A DNA stretch of 64,000 nucleotides from contig AP018280.1 of NCBI GenBank assembly GCA_004296455.1, positions 682,001 through 746,000 on the forward strand. Reading direction: 5' to 3'. The stretch is from Calothrix sp. NIES-4101 (GTDB lineage: Bacteria > Cyanobacteriota > Cyanobacteriia > Cyanobacteriales > Nostocaceae). Numbering within the stretch: position 1 is the stretch's first letter; every line of letters starts with the position of its first letter. Below, piece after piece: positions 41,298 to 51,070 of this stretch. The notes beneath the pieces are model-generated. The model searched no databases and had not been told where the DNA came from. It saw only the letters and a list, made by a program, of their open reading frames with translations. Position numbers and translations under genes: made by a program.

Positions 41298-43862
41298 ATG
41301 GCTACATCATTGGTTGGGTTAGAAGTTGTTGATTTACTATCACGGATCACTGGTAAAAAACTCAGTCAACGAGATTTAACCCCACCAGTGATATTTCTGG
41401 CTAGCTTGGTAACGGTACTACTAGGAGTAATATTTGTTGATGGTACAGTTGCAGAGTCAGAAAAGCAAAGGCTATTGGCAACTCTATATCGTTTCAGTAC
41501 CCCAGAAAGTGATGTCCGTCGTTTAACTCATTTAATGATTAAAGGAGTAAAAGACAACCAAGTTTACAGAGCCGGTGAAGAATTGCTAAGTTTGACTGCT
41601 TCCCTTACTGAATCTCAACGATTATTATTGATGAGCTTTGGTTACGAAATGTCGGCAGCTGATGGGGAAATGGATTCCTGTGAGAAAAAGTATTTAGAAA
41701 TTATTGCAAAACGTTTAGGGGTAAACCCACGACATTTAGCAGTTTTGGAAGCAACATTTGCTCGCACAAGCCAATTTGAATCAATAGCTTTAGAAGAAGT
41801 ACGGTTTTTATTAGACCCTGTTCAATTTCATGAACTCGATTCAATATTTGTGAAGGCTGCGAAGGATATATCATTAGCTTTACCAGTAAAAGATAAAACG
41901 AACACTGAGCAAAAAACTATTACTATATCTTATGAAATACTAAAAAACTTTCAAGAATCAAGCAAAAAGATAGATATACTTTGTTCTCAAATTTACCAAG
42001 TCATTCAAGAATGTCAGGAGCGTGGATTTTTACCAAATAATTTAATATTAGATATCGCAGATGTATCTAAACAACTTAAATCTCAAAATTTTAGAATTGC
42101 AGTTGTAGGTGAATTTAGTAAGGGTAAATCAACTTTATTAAATGCATTACTAGGTGAAGAAATTCAACCTGCACGCGAAATTCCTTGCAGTGGTACGGTA
42201 ACAGTTCTGAAATATGGTAGGGAGAAGCGGGTAATTTGTCGCTATCGGGATGGTAGAAAAGAAGAAATTCCCTTTAGCGAATATCAACAAAAAGCGAGTA
42301 TATCAGAGGATGCTGCTATTGGTTGTTTAAGCGATGAACTAGCACAATCTGAAATTGAGGAAATTATTTTTGAACATCCAGATTTAGAGTTATGCAGTAG
42401 TGGGGTAGAAATAATTGATTCTCCTGGATTGAACGAACATCCAGAACGTACGGCAATTACGCAAAAGTTACTAGAAAATACTGATGCTATTATTTTTCTG
42501 ACCGATGTTACACGCTCTCTAACACAGGTAGAAAGAGATTTATTGCAGGAATTGAAAGTAAAAATGAATGGCGGAAAAGAAACAGAAGTTGCTGATAATA
42601 TTTTTGTTGTTGGTAACTTCATGGATTTAGTTCGTACTGAAAAAGGGCGGGAGCAAGTAAAACAACGAATAGAAAAATTTGTTTTAGGTGATAAACCGAT
42701 AGTTGCAACTAAAAATCGAGTTCATTTTATATCCGCACAAGCAACACTGGACGCTCTTAAAAGCTGTAGCAAGGATGAATATTTAAATACTTTTCAAGAT
42801 TTTACTCATTCGCTTGAAGAATTTTTAACAATGGAACGTGGTGATTTAAAAGTTAAACGTGCAATAGATGAAATAAATTCTCTTTTACAGCAATGTTTTA
42901 ATGGATTAAATAGAGCGGAAGATACTTTGGAAGGCAAACTTAAACTTTCTGAATTAGAAAAGCAAAGTATTATAGACCAAATCGGAGAAGCAAGTGGACG
43001 TGACGTTAAAGTTCAACTAATTGTCGCTAATTTAAAAAGTGAAGTATTTAACCAAGCTGTCGAATCTTGGAAAGAATGGTATGAAGGCTTAGTAGAGCGT
43101 ATGATGGCGAAAAGTGAGCGTTGGTACTCTGAGCATAGTCCTGTGTGGAGCCAAGATAAATTAATTCGTGATTACACTAATAGTTTTATCCATGATTTAT
43201 CCGTTGAAATTGATGAATGGGGTAATAAACAACTCAAAGGGGAAATCCTACAGCAGAGTATAGATATTTTAAATACAACTATAGAATACGAGCTTGATGC
43301 AATACAAACTCAGTTTCAAAATATAGATATTCAAGCTAATGCTTCTTTTAGTGATCGACTCAAGCTATCACTTCATGGTATCAGTGATGATTTTATGGGA
43401 TTTGGAGGTGTCGGTGGAGGTGTTGGGATTGGTGGTGCATTAGCAGCAGGATTAATAATATTTACAGGTGTTGGGTTTATCGCTGTAATTATTGCCAGCG
43501 TTGCAGCCGCAATTGCAAGTTCTTTTGGTTTAGGGATGTTTGATATTGATGGATTACATGACCAAATTAAAATTAAAGTTCTGGAAACGGGATTTGAAAA
43601 ACTTAGTGATGATGAGTCTATTGATAAAATAGTCGAGAAAATAGAAGAAATTATTGATACGATTTTTGATAGTAAAGCGGAATCGGTAAGTCGTATCATT
43701 TCTGAGGCTATTTCACTTTATGAAAATCTTCTTGAACAACAAGATAGGGTGCATGAAATTACTTTAGAAGAACTTGAAGCTAGTAAAAACTGGATAGTAT
43801 CCAAGCGTCAAGAACTGGAGCAAGTTCGAGAAGGAATAAGAGCGGTAATTACACCTGATTAG
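41298..43862 (+). CDS. TerB-domain dynamin-like GTPase (854 aa)
   Basis: Residues about 35-155 are a TerB-like helical domain, with two acidic repeats (GVIFVDGTVAESEKQRLL and GYEMSAADGEMDSCEKKYL). The dynamin GTPase domain has G1 GEFSKGKST at 271, G3 DSPG at 374 and a G4-like VGNFMDL. A long helical stalk follows, with a Gly-rich hydrophobic paddle near residues 703-748 for membrane insertion (GGALAAGLIIFTGVGF). Bacterial dynamin-like proteins remodel membranes; some act in phage defence. The in-frame TTG at 41286 is less likely than the ATG at 41298. It is intact. Confidence 0.88.
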   Translation: MATSLVGLEVVDLLSRITGKKLSQRDLTPPVIFLASLVTVLLGVIFVDGTVAESEKQRLLATLYRFSTPESDVRRLTHLMIKGVKDNQVYRAGEELLSLTASLTESQRLLLMSFGYEMSAADGEMDSCEKKYLEIIAKRLGVNPRHLAVLEATFARTSQFESIALEEVRFLLDPVQFHELDSIFVKAAKDISLALPVKDKTNTEQKTITISYEILKNFQESSKKIDILCSQIYQVIQECQERGFLPNNLILDIADVSKQLKSQNFRIAVVGEFSKGKSTLLNALLGEEIQPAREIPCSGTVTVLKYGREKRVICRYRDGRKEEIPFSEYQQKASISEDAAIGCLSDELAQSEIEEIIFEHPDLELCSSGVEIIDSPGLNEHPERTAITQKLLENTDAIIFLTDVTRSLTQVERDLLQELKVKMNGGKETEVADNIFVVGNFMDLVRTEKGREQVKQRIEKFVLGDKPIVATKNRVHFISAQATLDALKSCSKDEYLNTFQDFTHSLEEFLTMERGDLKVKRAIDEINSLLQQCFNGLNRAEDTLEGKLKLSELEKQSIIDQIGEASGRDVKVQLIVANLKSEVFNQAVESWKEWYEGLVERMMAKSERWYSEHSPVWSQDKLIRDYTNSFIHDLSVEIDEWGNKQLKGEILQQSIDILNTTIEYELDAIQTQFQNIDIQANASFSDRLKLSLHGISDDFMGFGGVGGGVGIGGALAAGLIIFTGVGFIAVIIASVAAAIASSFGLGMFDIDGLHDQIKIKVLETGFEKLSDDESIDKIVEKIEEIIDTIFDSKAESVSRIISEAISLYENLLEQQDRVHEITLEELEASKNWIVSKRQELEQVREGIRAVITPD

Positions 43863-43963
43863 TCAATTTATCTCTCTCCTAACATCTTGCACCAAAAGAC
43901 TATTGAGAAAATTAGGGCTTGAAAACCTTGATTTATAGTAAGCAGTTAGGTTTATTTCTGAGC

Positions 43964-45553
43964 TTATTGAGAAGGTACAAGATATGTGTTACCCCAAAAG
44001 GAAGTAGTCACAGGCGCAAATTCCGACGTATCAACACTTGAAGCAGGGTGACAAATATATTTAGCACGATTTTCAATAGCCAATATCCTATCTGCATCCC
44101 GTATATACAAAGGAACCATCATTTCCCGTTGCTCCAGCAATTCCTGCAATCCAATTTCCATTTCTCTACCTTGATAAAACAAAGCACGCGCTGCTTTCTC
44201 AACAATCTGTGCTAATTCCGCACCAGTACAATTAACTGTTTGATTGAGAATTATCCTCCATCCCTTTGTTGTCAGCACATCCCCATTTTTATAACGCTCA
44301 TCAAATCGAGCCAAATGCAGCATCAAAATTTGCTTGCGCTCGTGAGCTTGGGGAAATCCCACATAAAATATCTCATCGAATCTCCCTACCCTCGTTAATT
44401 CCGGTGGTAACGCATCAAGTCGATTTAATGTTGCAACGACGAATACCATACTCGTCTTATCCTGCAACCAAGTTAATAATGCCCCTAAAATCTGCCGGGA
44501 ACTAATATCTTCTCCCGACTCGTTGGATGCAGCAAAAAGTTTATCCAACTCGTCAAAGTAAAGTACTACAGGAGCGCAAGCTTCCACCCGTTCGAGTAAT
44601 TGCTTGAGATAAATTGCGCCACCTGCAACGACTGATGCGGTGTCAACACTAATAAGTGGGAAATTTAATATTTGTGCGATCGCACTCGCAGCCAAAGTTT
44701 TTCCCGTTCCCGGTGGTCCGACTAATAAACAACCCTTGGGAAGGGGAATATTTGCATCCCGTGCTTGGGGTAAAAAGTCATATTTGACGTTTTCGATATA
44801 CTTTCTGAGCAAATCCAAACCACCAAAATCGGGAGTATTTGACTTAGCAATAAAGTTGAGATTGAAAGAACGAAAACGGTTGATTTTATATTGAAGTAAA
44901 CTTGTAGCTAGGATATCGATTGTTGGAATATTACAAGAATTCAATGCTAGCGTTAAACCCAAGCGAATTTCTTCTTGAGTTAAACCGCTTCCAGCATTAA
45001 CTAAGATAGAGTTATCAGAATCGTAAAACTCTGAATATGCATGTAAAACGTCATCAACAATATCAGAAATATCGCCATGATTTGGCAATGTCATGGTGAG
45101 AGAAGGAATTAAACGATTTAAACTGTCGGGTACCTGTGTATTATCACTTGAAATAATAATCAGGTGTTTCTTAGTGGTGTTGCTCCTTAATTCAAAATAA
45201 ATATTAGTGAGATGAGACGCGATTTTGTAAGTATCTATGTTATTTACAGATAGTAAATTTTCAAATAAGAAAACTCCAGGTTCTTGGGAATCGAGTAGAT
45301 ATTCTAAACTCGTAAATAAGGTTTGGGATTGAGTATTTAGATTAACGTAATCTATTTGACGACTCGACCCAAATCGAATTAACTTCAAGCATCCCCACCC
45401 CGCAGTCCATAAATATACTGGAATGTCTTTGCGAGCAGTATATTCAACATAGATTTTTCCTAGCAAATTCATTCGTTCTTGGATTTGAGTATTTATATAG
45501 ATAATTGGCACACCATAATCCATTAACAAGTTTAAATCTGATAGTATTTTCAT
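43964..45553 (-). CDS. Ycf46-like AAA+ ATPase (529 aa)
   Basis: The C-terminal half is an AAA+ domain: Walker A GPPGTGKT at 279-286, Walker B VVLYFDELD near 329-337, an arginine-finger region LTRVGRFDE. The N-terminal 250 residues match the Ycf46 type (residues 10-100 a P-loop-like inactive domain, IYINTQIQER). Ycf46-like proteins are chaperone-type ATPases. Its place at the end of the conjugation operon suggests an accessory ATPase for the transfer apparatus. No VirB11 was seen in the window. Confidence 0.85.
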   Translation of the reverse strand: MKILSDLNLLMDYGVPIIYINTQIQERMNLLGKIYVEYTARKDIPVYLWTAGWGCLKLIRFGSSRQIDYVNLNTQSQTLFTSLEYLLDSQEPGVFLFENLLSVNNIDTYKIASHLTNIYFELRSNTTKKHLIIISSDNTQVPDSLNRLIPSLTMTLPNHGDISDIVDDVLHAYSEFYDSDNSILVNAGSGLTQEEIRLGLTLALNSCNIPTIDILATSLLQYKINRFRSFNLNFIAKSNTPDFGGLDLLRKYIENVKYDFLPQARDANIPLPKGCLLVGPPGTGKTLAASAIAQILNFPLISVDTASVVAGGAIYLKQLLERVEACAPVVLYFDELDKLFAASNESGEDISSRQILGALLTWLQDKTSMVFVVATLNRLDALPPELTRVGRFDEIFYVGFPQAHERKQILMLHLARFDERYKNGDVLTTKGWRIILNQTVNCTGAELAQIVEKAARALFYQGREMEIGLQELLEQREMMVPLYIRDADRILAIENRAKYICHPASSVDTSEFAPVTTSFWGNTYLVPSQ

Positions 45554-45561
45554 AGATTTAA

Positions 45562-46929
45562 TTACCTTTCTTGATGATTGTTCGATTTGAGAGAATTTAC
45601 GGCTACTTTCTTTGTGCTTGTTTGTAATTTAGGTAGGATTTGGTCGAAGTAAATTAAATCGCGATCGCTCATAATGCTTTTGATATTTCCTCCTGTTTTT
45701 TCTAGTAAATTACCTCTTCCATCTTTGGCTTCAATCTGTACATCACCATTAGGATTTGCTTGCCATTTATAGGAAAAAGCACCATCGATAGTGACTTCTC
45801 TTTGTTGTGCGATCGCATATTCAGTAAGTGCATTACTAACCCTCTCAACACGAGCAAAATATTCAGCCTCTTGTCTTCCTACTGGAGCAAAAGAATTAGG
45901 AACTGTGTGATTTTTATGTAGCGAAGTTTGTAATGCTGTAAAATCTTTGATATGATTTCTTTCTAGATTACTTCTCTCAACTTTTAACCCTAAAGGAGTC
46001 GCTTGAAACTGCATTATTTGCTTGTTTGTTGCCGACTCTTTAATTTCGTAGAGCGAACCACTACGAGAAATTTGGTAATTATCGGTTTGGTAATGGGTTT
46101 CACCCGGTTGTGTTTGCTGGTGGAATAAGTTCTTAATAGATGCTGCAAATTGATACTGTGTTGAATTATTCTGATATTCGTCGATTCCTACTTTTGCAGC
46201 AGAAGTAAAGCTAGTTATAACAATCGAAGCTTTGTTTTTTAATTCTTGCCACCACGATGTATTTTGGGGTTGCTGTAATCTTTGTTGAATTAATTCTTGA
46301 TATAAATTTTGTTCTTGCTGTAATGCCTTTATTTCGGATCGTAGTTGATTTATTTCAGCATTTAACAAGGTTTTTAAAGGGTTATCTTCTAAGGTCTCTA
46401 ATGATTCAACAACTCTTTTTGTACCTGGAATTTTAGCTTTTGTACTGTCAGTTAAATTATTTTCTGTCAGTGAGAGTTCTGGATAAATAACTTCTTCTAA
46501 TTTTTGATGACGATCAGTACTTTTAAATTCATCTACATTTTCTCGACCGATATCCCTATCCTTTTGTAATAATCGATTGACAATTACTTTTCCATTTTCA
46601 TCTGACTGTAAAACTACTTTTCCATCCAATTCAACTCGCTTATTAATTGCATCCTCAACAATTTTTCCAACCGGTGTAGAGCGTAATTTTTGTAATTGAC
46701 TAATCAGTTGAGGATTTAGTAATTGACCAGATAAACCAGATATTTTATCGCGAAATTGATTGTTGTCTCGTCCGTACACCAATTCATTTCCATCAAATAT
46801 TTTCAACCCTTCTTTTGTATTATCTTGCTTTGCATCCAATAATGCTTGCAGCAACATTTCAATTACTTGTTCATAACGTTGCTGCATCGAATTAGCATCG
46901 CTAGTATTAACCACAAATATATCTGGCAT
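45562..46929 (-). CDS. Hypothetical conjugation-region protein (455 aa)
   Basis: A soluble, Gln/Asn/Lys-rich protein with a coiled coil near residues 185-215 (LNAEINQLRSEIKALQQEQ) and a C-terminal beta-rich half (ISRSGSLYEIKE, FSYKWQANPNGDVQIEA). No family recognised. Its start overlaps the stop of the preceding gene by one base (TAATG) and its end is 8 bases from the AAA ATPase, so it belongs to the transfer operon. The second half could be a DNA-processing or relaxosome accessory domain, but this is speculation. Confidence 0.7.
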   Translation of the reverse strand: MPDIFVVNTSDANSMQQRYEQVIEMLLQALLDAKQDNTKEGLKIFDGNELVYGRDNNQFRDKISGLSGQLLNPQLISQLQKLRSTPVGKIVEDAINKRVELDGKVVLQSDENGKVIVNRLLQKDRDIGRENVDEFKSTDRHQKLEEVIYPELSLTENNLTDSTKAKIPGTKRVVESLETLEDNPLKTLLNAEINQLRSEIKALQQEQNLYQELIQQRLQQPQNTSWWQELKNKASIVITSFTSAAKVGIDEYQNNSTQYQFAASIKNLFHQQTQPGETHYQTDNYQISRSGSLYEIKESATNKQIMQFQATPLGLKVERSNLERNHIKDFTALQTSLHKNHTVPNSFAPVGRQEAEYFARVERVSNALTEYAIAQQREVTIDGAFSYKWQANPNGDVQIEAKDGRGNLLEKTGGNIKSIMSDRDLIYFDQILPKLQTSTKKVAVNSLKSNNHQER

Positions 46930-47258
46930 TATAATAGCTCCCCAAATACTGTAGCTAAAATTTGTAGACGATTAATTACCAACTCCGAGCCAACATAAAA
47001 TAAAGCTAATTCCCCATCTAGCAACCAAGCAATAAAATCACTTTCTTGTTCGGGCTCGCGTGTCGATTCGTATGAAAAACAGCTATTTACTCTCCCAGCT
47101 AGTAATCCATATTGGTCGAATACTTCAACAACCTGGGGAGAATAGTCTATTGTGAAAAGTTCTTGATTAATAGCTCGATCAATTCTTTCTACCCATTCTG
47201 GATACTGCGACAATAATAATGATGTTTTGGAACTTAAATTCAATTTAATAGTTTGCAT
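46929..47258 (-). CDS. Small hypothetical conjugation-region protein (109 aa)
   Basis: A soluble acidic protein (PEWVERIDRAINQELFTIDYS, EQESDFIAWLLDGELALFYVG) with no membrane segment. Not recognised. It sits 9 bases after the stop of the VirD4-like gene and couples by a one-base overlap to the 455-aa gene, so it is a transfer-operon member. Confidence 0.65.
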   Translation of the reverse strand: MQTIKLNLSSKTSLLLSQYPEWVERIDRAINQELFTIDYSPQVVEVFDQYGLLAGRVNSCFSYESTREPEQESDFIAWLLDGELALFYVGSELVINRLQILATVFGELL

Positions 47259-47267
47259 AACTAGTTT

Positions 47268-48255
47268 CTAAAATACACTTCTCAAGTCTTCTGGTGATAA
47301 TATATTGTCCTTATCATCTGGCATTGGGAATAAATGTTCGGCTAATTCTCTCCTTTCTAAAAACTGTTGTGAGCGCTCCTTATCGCTAATTTGAATTCCA
47401 TTACTTTCAATCAATTTTTCTCGAATAAAATCCCACTTACTTTCCGACCAATTCATCTCTTCGATATCGGATTTCGGGACTTTCATCGCTTGCAGTAAAG
47501 GAACATAAGCTTCCGTCCCACGGGTGTAAGCTGGATTGATAACCACCGCTCTCCCCGTTCCCATTTTGGCGAATTGTGCAGGTTCTAATAAATGTCGCTT
47601 CTGATGGTGTTCGTTACTACTGCGGGAATCTCCACCTTTCCCTGTACTTCGCGATTTGGAATTGAATTTAATCTCCATCTCTCCCAAGTAGTCGCTGAAA
47701 AGCTTTGCTGATTCTGTATCTTGAGGGTTAAAGATAAATTTAGTCGCAGTCCCACCCAAGATTGCTCGTGCGACTTCTTTTCCGTACACTTTCTCTAATT
47801 GAGCGATGTTTTGATACCCCAAAATTCCAACGAATCCATCTTCCCGTCCTTCATTCAACCAATTGACGAGTGCTGGTAAATAGAACGTCGGTAATTCGTC
47901 CAGCGCAACAATCAGAGGGTCTTTTCGGGGTACAGTACGGGTGATATTTCGTGTCACAATCGCGTGTAAAATCGCTGCAAGCAAGGGACTAACTATATCG
48001 CGGTTATTCCTGTCTAACCCAAAAATTATCAATTGTTTCCCATCCAAATCAAGTGGTAGCGTCGTTTTCCCGCAAAATGCACCAACAAAATCCCGCTTGA
48101 GAAAACGTTGAAACATGCGTTGTGCGGTTCCAATAATCGATGCGGCTGTTTTCTCGGAATCCTTGACGCTGATTAGCTGTGATAATGGTCGCGATGTCCA
48201 TACTTTGAGCTTTTCTTTGGATGCTAATTCAAGTCGCGCTGGTAAATTTGGTAAT
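47268..48255 (-). pseudogene. virD4: VirD4/TraG coupling protein, 3' part, split by an IS
   Basis: This half contains the C-terminal ATPase core: IVALDELPTFYLPAL (Walker B) and ILGYQNIAQLEKVYGKEVA, all typical of TraG/VirD4. Bases 48252-48255 are the TAAT duplicate. The apparent start at 48269 (MQDMRL) is inside the IS end and would yield a protein without Walker A. The native gene was 605 aa: 47268-48251 plus 49645-50478 gives 1818 bases, 606 codons, with AILSLPNLPARL across the junction. Confidence 0.88.
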
Positions 48256-49644
48256 CTCATATCTTGCACCTAGCTGTGTAAACACGTAAAAGCGAATATA
48301 ATGATGCAAAATCTTACAGGAAGCAAAGGCTTGTCGAAAGCAAAAAAAAGGTAATTAATAATACTACAAGCTAACTAATACTACGGGTTCGGATGCCAAA
48401 ATAACAGATGCTAAGATGCTGTACGTTTCAAAGGGGATGACCGCCATGAAATTGTCAGATTTGCATTGGCAACCGAAAACATGAGAGAAAAGGCGTGAAA
48501 TATCTGATTAAACAAAGCACTAAGAAAATGCTTGCTCACGCCCAAGATTTAGTGTACACCCTCAAAGAACTGATGCCGACGCAGTACCAAAAAGATAACC
48601 TAGAAGCGATGTTGGCGTTATTCTTAGAGGCACAAGGACACCCATTACCTGAACATAGTCAGACAAAATCCCCAAGCGCAATCAGTCGATTTTTAAATAT
48701 CAATCCTTGGTCAACAAGGGAAATGATTCGGATAATTCGCTCTTCAGTATTACAAAAAGTTATCAATTCATTATCGTCATCAGGCAAAGGGCGCAGACCA
48801 TTTTTACAAGTAATTATTGACCTGACGACTTTAGAAAAACGTGGCAAATTCCCAGAATTTAGTGATTTAATCAAAGTCTATAATGGTAAGCGTGGTCTCC
48901 ATCTAGTCGTAGTTTATTTGGTAATAGGACAATGGCGCATTCCTTGGAGTTTTCGTGTTTGGCGAGGTAAGGGAACTCCTTCCCCTGCAATGCTTGGGCT
49001 CAAACTGGTTAAACGTTTACCTCTTTCTTTAACTCAACATTTTCAAACAATTATTTTAGCTGACACAGCCTTTGGCAGTGTAGAATTCCTTGAGGGTGTA
49101 CGTCGGCTTAAATATCATGCTGTTACAGGTGTATCTAGTAGTCGTAAGTTGGCTGATGGCAGATTTTTAAGACGTTTACATCAACAGGGTCAACAGGTTT
49201 ATTTATTTGGTTTAAATTTCCCCGTTACCGTTTCTTGGTATTACTTAAAACGCGATAATGGCAAACTAGAAAAACGCTTTGTTTTGTCTACTCGTCCAAT
49301 TAAAGCTTCTACTCTTAAGTGGTGGGGCAAGCGTCGGTGGCAGATTGAGGGGTGGTTTAAAACTGCAAAGCATCGTTTTGGCTTACACCGTTTTGGGCAA
49401 GGGACTCTGCTGGGTATGTATCGCTGGCTTATCCTTTCACTGACTGCTTACCTCATTGCCCATTGGACTTATCTCCATTTTCAGGGCGCATCGCCACCTG
49501 ATTGGGGTCAGGCTGCACAATCTGCCCTTGAATCTATTTTTCCACATATAATTGTGTATCTTCTTTTACTTGATATTCAACGGCTAACTCCCCTTGCACG
49601 TAGTCATGGTTTTGACATTCATATTTCCAGGTGCAAGATGTGAG
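48256..49644 (+). mobile_element. IS4-superfamily insertion sequence (1389 bp)
   Basis: The ends CTCATATCTTGCACCTAG and the inverse CTCACATCTTGCACCTGG are imperfect inverted repeats. TAAT is duplicated at 48252-48255 and 49645-49648. Excision with one copy restores the virD4 frame exactly. A 4-bp duplication suggests an ISH3-like or related group, but the subfamily is not certain. Confidence 0.9.
48495..49643 (+). CDS. IS4-superfamily transposase (382 aa)
   Basis: DDE positions are visible: VIIDLTTLEKRGKF (first Asp), IILADTAFGSVEFL (second Asp) and RRWQIEGWFKTAKHRFGL (Glu in the K/R-W-x-I-E pattern). The N-terminal part is an HTH-like region (SAISRFLNINPWSTREMI). The GTG at 48495 is the first usable start in frame. 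The gene fills the element and ends one base before its boundary. It looks intact. Confidence 0.88.
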   Translation: MKYLIKQSTKKMLAHAQDLVYTLKELMPTQYQKDNLEAMLALFLEAQGHPLPEHSQTKSPSAISRFLNINPWSTREMIRIIRSSVLQKVINSLSSSGKGRRPFLQVIIDLTTLEKRGKFPEFSDLIKVYNGKRGLHLVVVYLVIGQWRIPWSFRVWRGKGTPSPAMLGLKLVKRLPLSLTQHFQTIILADTAFGSVEFLEGVRRLKYHAVTGVSSSRKLADGRFLRRLHQQGQQVYLFGLNFPVTVSWYYLKRDNGKLEKRFVLSTRPIKASTLKWWGKRRWQIEGWFKTAKHRFGLHRFGQGTLLGMYRWLILSLTAYLIAHWTYLHFQGASPPDWGQAAQSALESIFPHIIVYLLLLDIQRLTPLARSHGFDIHISRCKM

Positions 49645-50478
49645 TAATGATAAAATCGCCTGTGCCATCATCAAATCACAGTATTTATCCTCCCCAGTTA
49701 GAGTTGCGATCGCCTTTGTTACGAGCAAAATTCCCTCAACTAGCGAATCCCCTGCTTCCTCGAAAAACTTATCACTGCTACTATTTCCACCTCGATCAAA
49801 ATTGCGCGAGATGACTTGAGTGATTTGTCCAGCAGCGATCGCATCCTCTTCGTCTCGAAGCAAATCCAGAGGATTACAGGTTTCACTTTCAGGAAATCCC
49901 GGTGCAAATATTTTGACCGTATATCCCCGTTTAATTGCATAAGCGACAGCACGTTTGGTTTGTGCTGGGAATTTAAAATCATAGAGCAACATGGGAAATC
50001 CCTGGTCAAAACTGCTACGAATTAACGGGTCAATTACTGAGAATGTTTTACCCGAACCAGCTGCACCAATTACTGCAATTCCCCTTTGTGCATCGGGAAC
50101 GTATAGAGTTGGATTTGCAGAAAAGAAGGAAGTTAATTGCGAACTGCGAATTGCGAATTGCGAATTGTATTGATACCATTGATTTTCGATATTGCTTTGT
50201 ACATCATGAGGGGTTCCAATATAAAGTGCAACAGAGTTACGGGTTGGTTTTGCCATTTGCGTTTTAGCCTTACGTGTTGCTTTTGATTTTTCCTTACTTC
50301 CACCCCAATAGCTAGTAGCAACTTTGCTTTTATTGTTGGTTTGAGAGAATAATTTTAAGAGAGCGATTACACATAAACAAGCGAGTAACATCAAACCAGA
50401 TTGGGATTTCATCAAATTAGGTAGTCTCTCGATTTGTAAGCTGGAATTCGCTGGCTGATTTTGAGAGTAATTCGACAT
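49645..50478 (-). pseudogene. virD4: VirD4/TraG coupling protein, 5' part, split by an IS
   Basis: This half holds the membrane anchor (MLLACLCVIALLKLF, near residues 30-45) and Walker A GAAGSGKT at 138-145 of the type IV coupling protein, which brings the relaxase-DNA complex to the mating pore. Residues 102-115 are encoded by a heptamer tandem repeat (AATTGCG family), an in-frame low-complexity insertion. The IS lies after the A-I-L-S-L segment, so the ATPase is cut between Walker A and Walker B and should be inactive. Confidence 0.88.
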
Positions 50479-50481
50479 AAA

Positions 50482-51051
50482 TTAATCCTTGCTTTCCAAG
50501 CTTTTGCCGACTTCTGTTAGAGATTGATCCAAACGTATATACTTACCTTTTTGATAACAATATTTAGTTAGAGAAACAATATTTTCTTGCTCTGTTGATT
50601 GGGTAATTATCAAGCAGGGAAATTCATCATTATCAATATTAGTTGCTTGAATTAGATTTTCATTCCGTGGTAAATAGGGATTAGCAATAAATTCTAGGAG
50701 TATATTTCCCGATTCGTTATAAACAGAGTACAAGCATCCAGCATTTCCGCAAAGTTTAGGAGAGCGATAATCGAAAATATATAGATTACCACCACCACGA
50801 GAGGGAATTTTTAAGATTTTAATCAATGAAGCATCAAGATGATGAATAGATTTTTGAGATAAAACTGTTTTTAATAAAGGCTGTGGTGCAAAATTATCTG
50901 TATCTTGCCAACCTTTTGACTTGCTATTTGGAGATAGATATACAATCAAAAATGAAGTAGTAAATGCACTTGCTACAACAAATAAGGTTAAAATATTAAC
51001 TCGATGATTACCAAGTTGAATGCTTGAAGTTTTACCAATATTTCTCAGCAT
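50482..51051 (-). CDS. Membrane-anchored hypothetical protein (189 aa)
   Basis: One N-terminal transmembrane segment (ILTLFVVASAFTTSFLIVYL, near 20-40) is followed by a soluble domain with a pair of cysteines (LCGNAGCLYSVY). The outside location is inferred from the single anchor. It sits 3 bases before virD4 and 19 bases after the transfer-protein gene, so it is a transfer-operon member of unknown role. Confidence 0.7.
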   Translation of the reverse strand: MLRNIGKTSSIQLGNHRVNILTLFVVASAFTTSFLIVYLSPNSKSKGWQDTDNFAPQPLLKTVLSQKSIHHLDASLIKILKIPSRGGGNLYIFDYRSPKLCGNAGCLYSVYNESGNILLEFIANPYLPRNENLIQATNIDNDEFPCLIITQSTEQENIVSLTKYCYQKGKYIRLDQSLTEVGKSLESKD

Positions 51052-51070
51052 GGTAAATATAAATTTAAAA

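Noticed and set aside
47268-48269. Independent short VirD4-like gene
   Set aside because: Its first codons are IS sequence and it lacks Walker A. It is the 3' half of the interrupted gene.
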